A stretch of DNA of 64,000 bases from Marinobacterium iners DSM 11526 (lineage in GTDB: Bacteria > Pseudomonadota > Gammaproteobacteria > Pseudomonadales > Balneatricaceae): NCBI RefSeq assembly GCF_900107855.1, contig NZ_FNRJ01000004.1, forward strand, positions 62,001 through 126,000. Reading direction: 5' to 3'. Below, piece after piece: positions 63,830 to 64,000 of the stretch (position 1 is its first letter; each line of letters starts with the position of its first letter). The position numbers and the translations under genes are program-made. The notes beneath the pieces are model-generated. The model did not search any database. It was not told the DNA's origin and saw nothing but the letters and a program-made list of their open reading frames with translations.

Positions 63830-64000
63830 GCTGAGGCTCCTCTTGACTGTGTGCCTTGGGCAAGAATCGTAGCCAGATCAGGAATACAATCAGTACATCA
63901 AGCATGATTACGACTGGCCAAATGTATAGGTGCGCCCATTCAAAAATATCAATATTCCATTGCCCAATATAAAAAAGACTTATAATTCGGCCAAGGTTGA
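63819..64000 (-). CDS. xrtH: Exosortase C-terminus, probable XrtH (5' part beyond right edge)
   Basis: The last 59 residues of a membrane protein that enters from the right edge; the stop TGA is at 63819-63821. It reads NLGRIISLFYIGQWN..., then FEWAHLYIWPVVIMLDVLIV and a hydrophobic helix, ending FLPKAHSQEEP. The N-x-x-R element and the later His match the conserved Arg and His of exosortases; the catalytic Cys would lie outside the window. FYIGQWN and WAHLYIW are as I remember exosortase H. It is coupled by an 11-base overlap to the associated membrane protein gene. Exosortases cut C-terminal tails of exported proteins at the membrane. Confidence 0.75.
   Translation of the reverse strand, partial: NLGRIISLFYIGQWNIDIFEWAHLYIWPVVIMLDVLIVFLIWLRFLPKAHSQEEPQHES

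Noticed and set aside
1-64000. CRISPR arrays, tRNA/rRNA genes, insertion sequences or prophage
   Set aside because: I saw no regularly spaced repeats, cloverleaf-like sequences, transposase or integrase motifs in any part of the window.

Overview
The window reads as a continuous piece of a gammaproteobacterial chromosome. The nearest gene sets are those of Pseudomonas/Oceanospirillales-type (possibly marine) bacteria: a PilY1-PilY2-PilE pilin locus, Dgt, DUF1285, MgtE, YaeQ, RfaH, fused CysNC and a WbpM/WbpO/WbpP-type O-antigen cluster. The genus is not certain. Coding density is very high and no gene-free stretch exceeds about 260 bases. I see no tRNA, rRNA, CRISPR array or insertion sequence.

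Layout. (1) 1-2419: end of a type IV pilus minor-pilin operon (PilY1 C-terminus, PilY2-like, PilE). (2) 2427-7902: housekeeping genes (dGTPase, SUI1/YciH, a periplasmic retropepsin-like protease, an MTHFR-like protein lacking the usual catalytic residues, DUF1285, MgtE). (3) 8126-24362: a seven-gene block with a TolC-like lipoprotein, a periplasmic adaptor, a 2596-residue LEPR-XLL/DUF4347/VCBS-repeat surface protein, a GAF-HlyD fusion, a PqqD/RRE-like-M50 protease-HlyD fusion, a 7TMR-DISM histidine kinase and an OmpR-type regulator. It looks like a self-contained export and processing system for the giant protein, with no ATPase in sight. (4) 24415-25489: yaeQ and rfaH. (5) 25676-29621: a secreted tail-fibre-like protein and a choice-of-anchor-U protein with a C-terminal sorting tail. 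(6) 29833-52922: a large polysaccharide cluster that begins with an ops element, the RfaH recruitment site. Its genes predict dTDP-3-acetamido-3,6-dideoxyhexose, UDP-L-FucNAc, UDP-GalNAcA and a diNAc-bacillosamine-type priming sugar, plus Wzx, Wzy and several glycosyltransferases. An HD hydrolase/nucleotidyltransferase/histidine-phosphatase cassette sits near its start, flanked by a short direct repeat. (7) 53031-53417: a gene for ubiquitin, about 86% identical to human ubiquitin over residues 1-70 by my hand alignment, with a bacterial signal peptide and a C-terminal sorting-like tail in place of the Gly-Gly end. (8) 53398-58873: SLC13 permease, cysD, cysNC, cysQ (sulfate uptake and activation). 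(9) 58917-64000: galE, wbpM/pglF, wzz, an exosortase-H-associated-type membrane protein, and, cut by the right edge, the C-terminus of what I read as exosortase H.

How it fits together. RfaH plus ops should drive the long O-antigen operon; Wzx, Wzy and Wzz make it a Wzy-dependent pathway; WbpM supplies the 4-keto sugar for the PglE/PglD/PglC-like priming module. Exosortase systems co-occur with extracellular polysaccharide synthesis, and two proteins here (the choice-of-anchor-U protein and the ubiquitin) end in related [I/V]PVxGxG-hydrophobic-Arg-rich tails that are plausible exosortase substrates. The two most unusual items are the exported ubiquitin and the LEPR-XLL/M50 export block.
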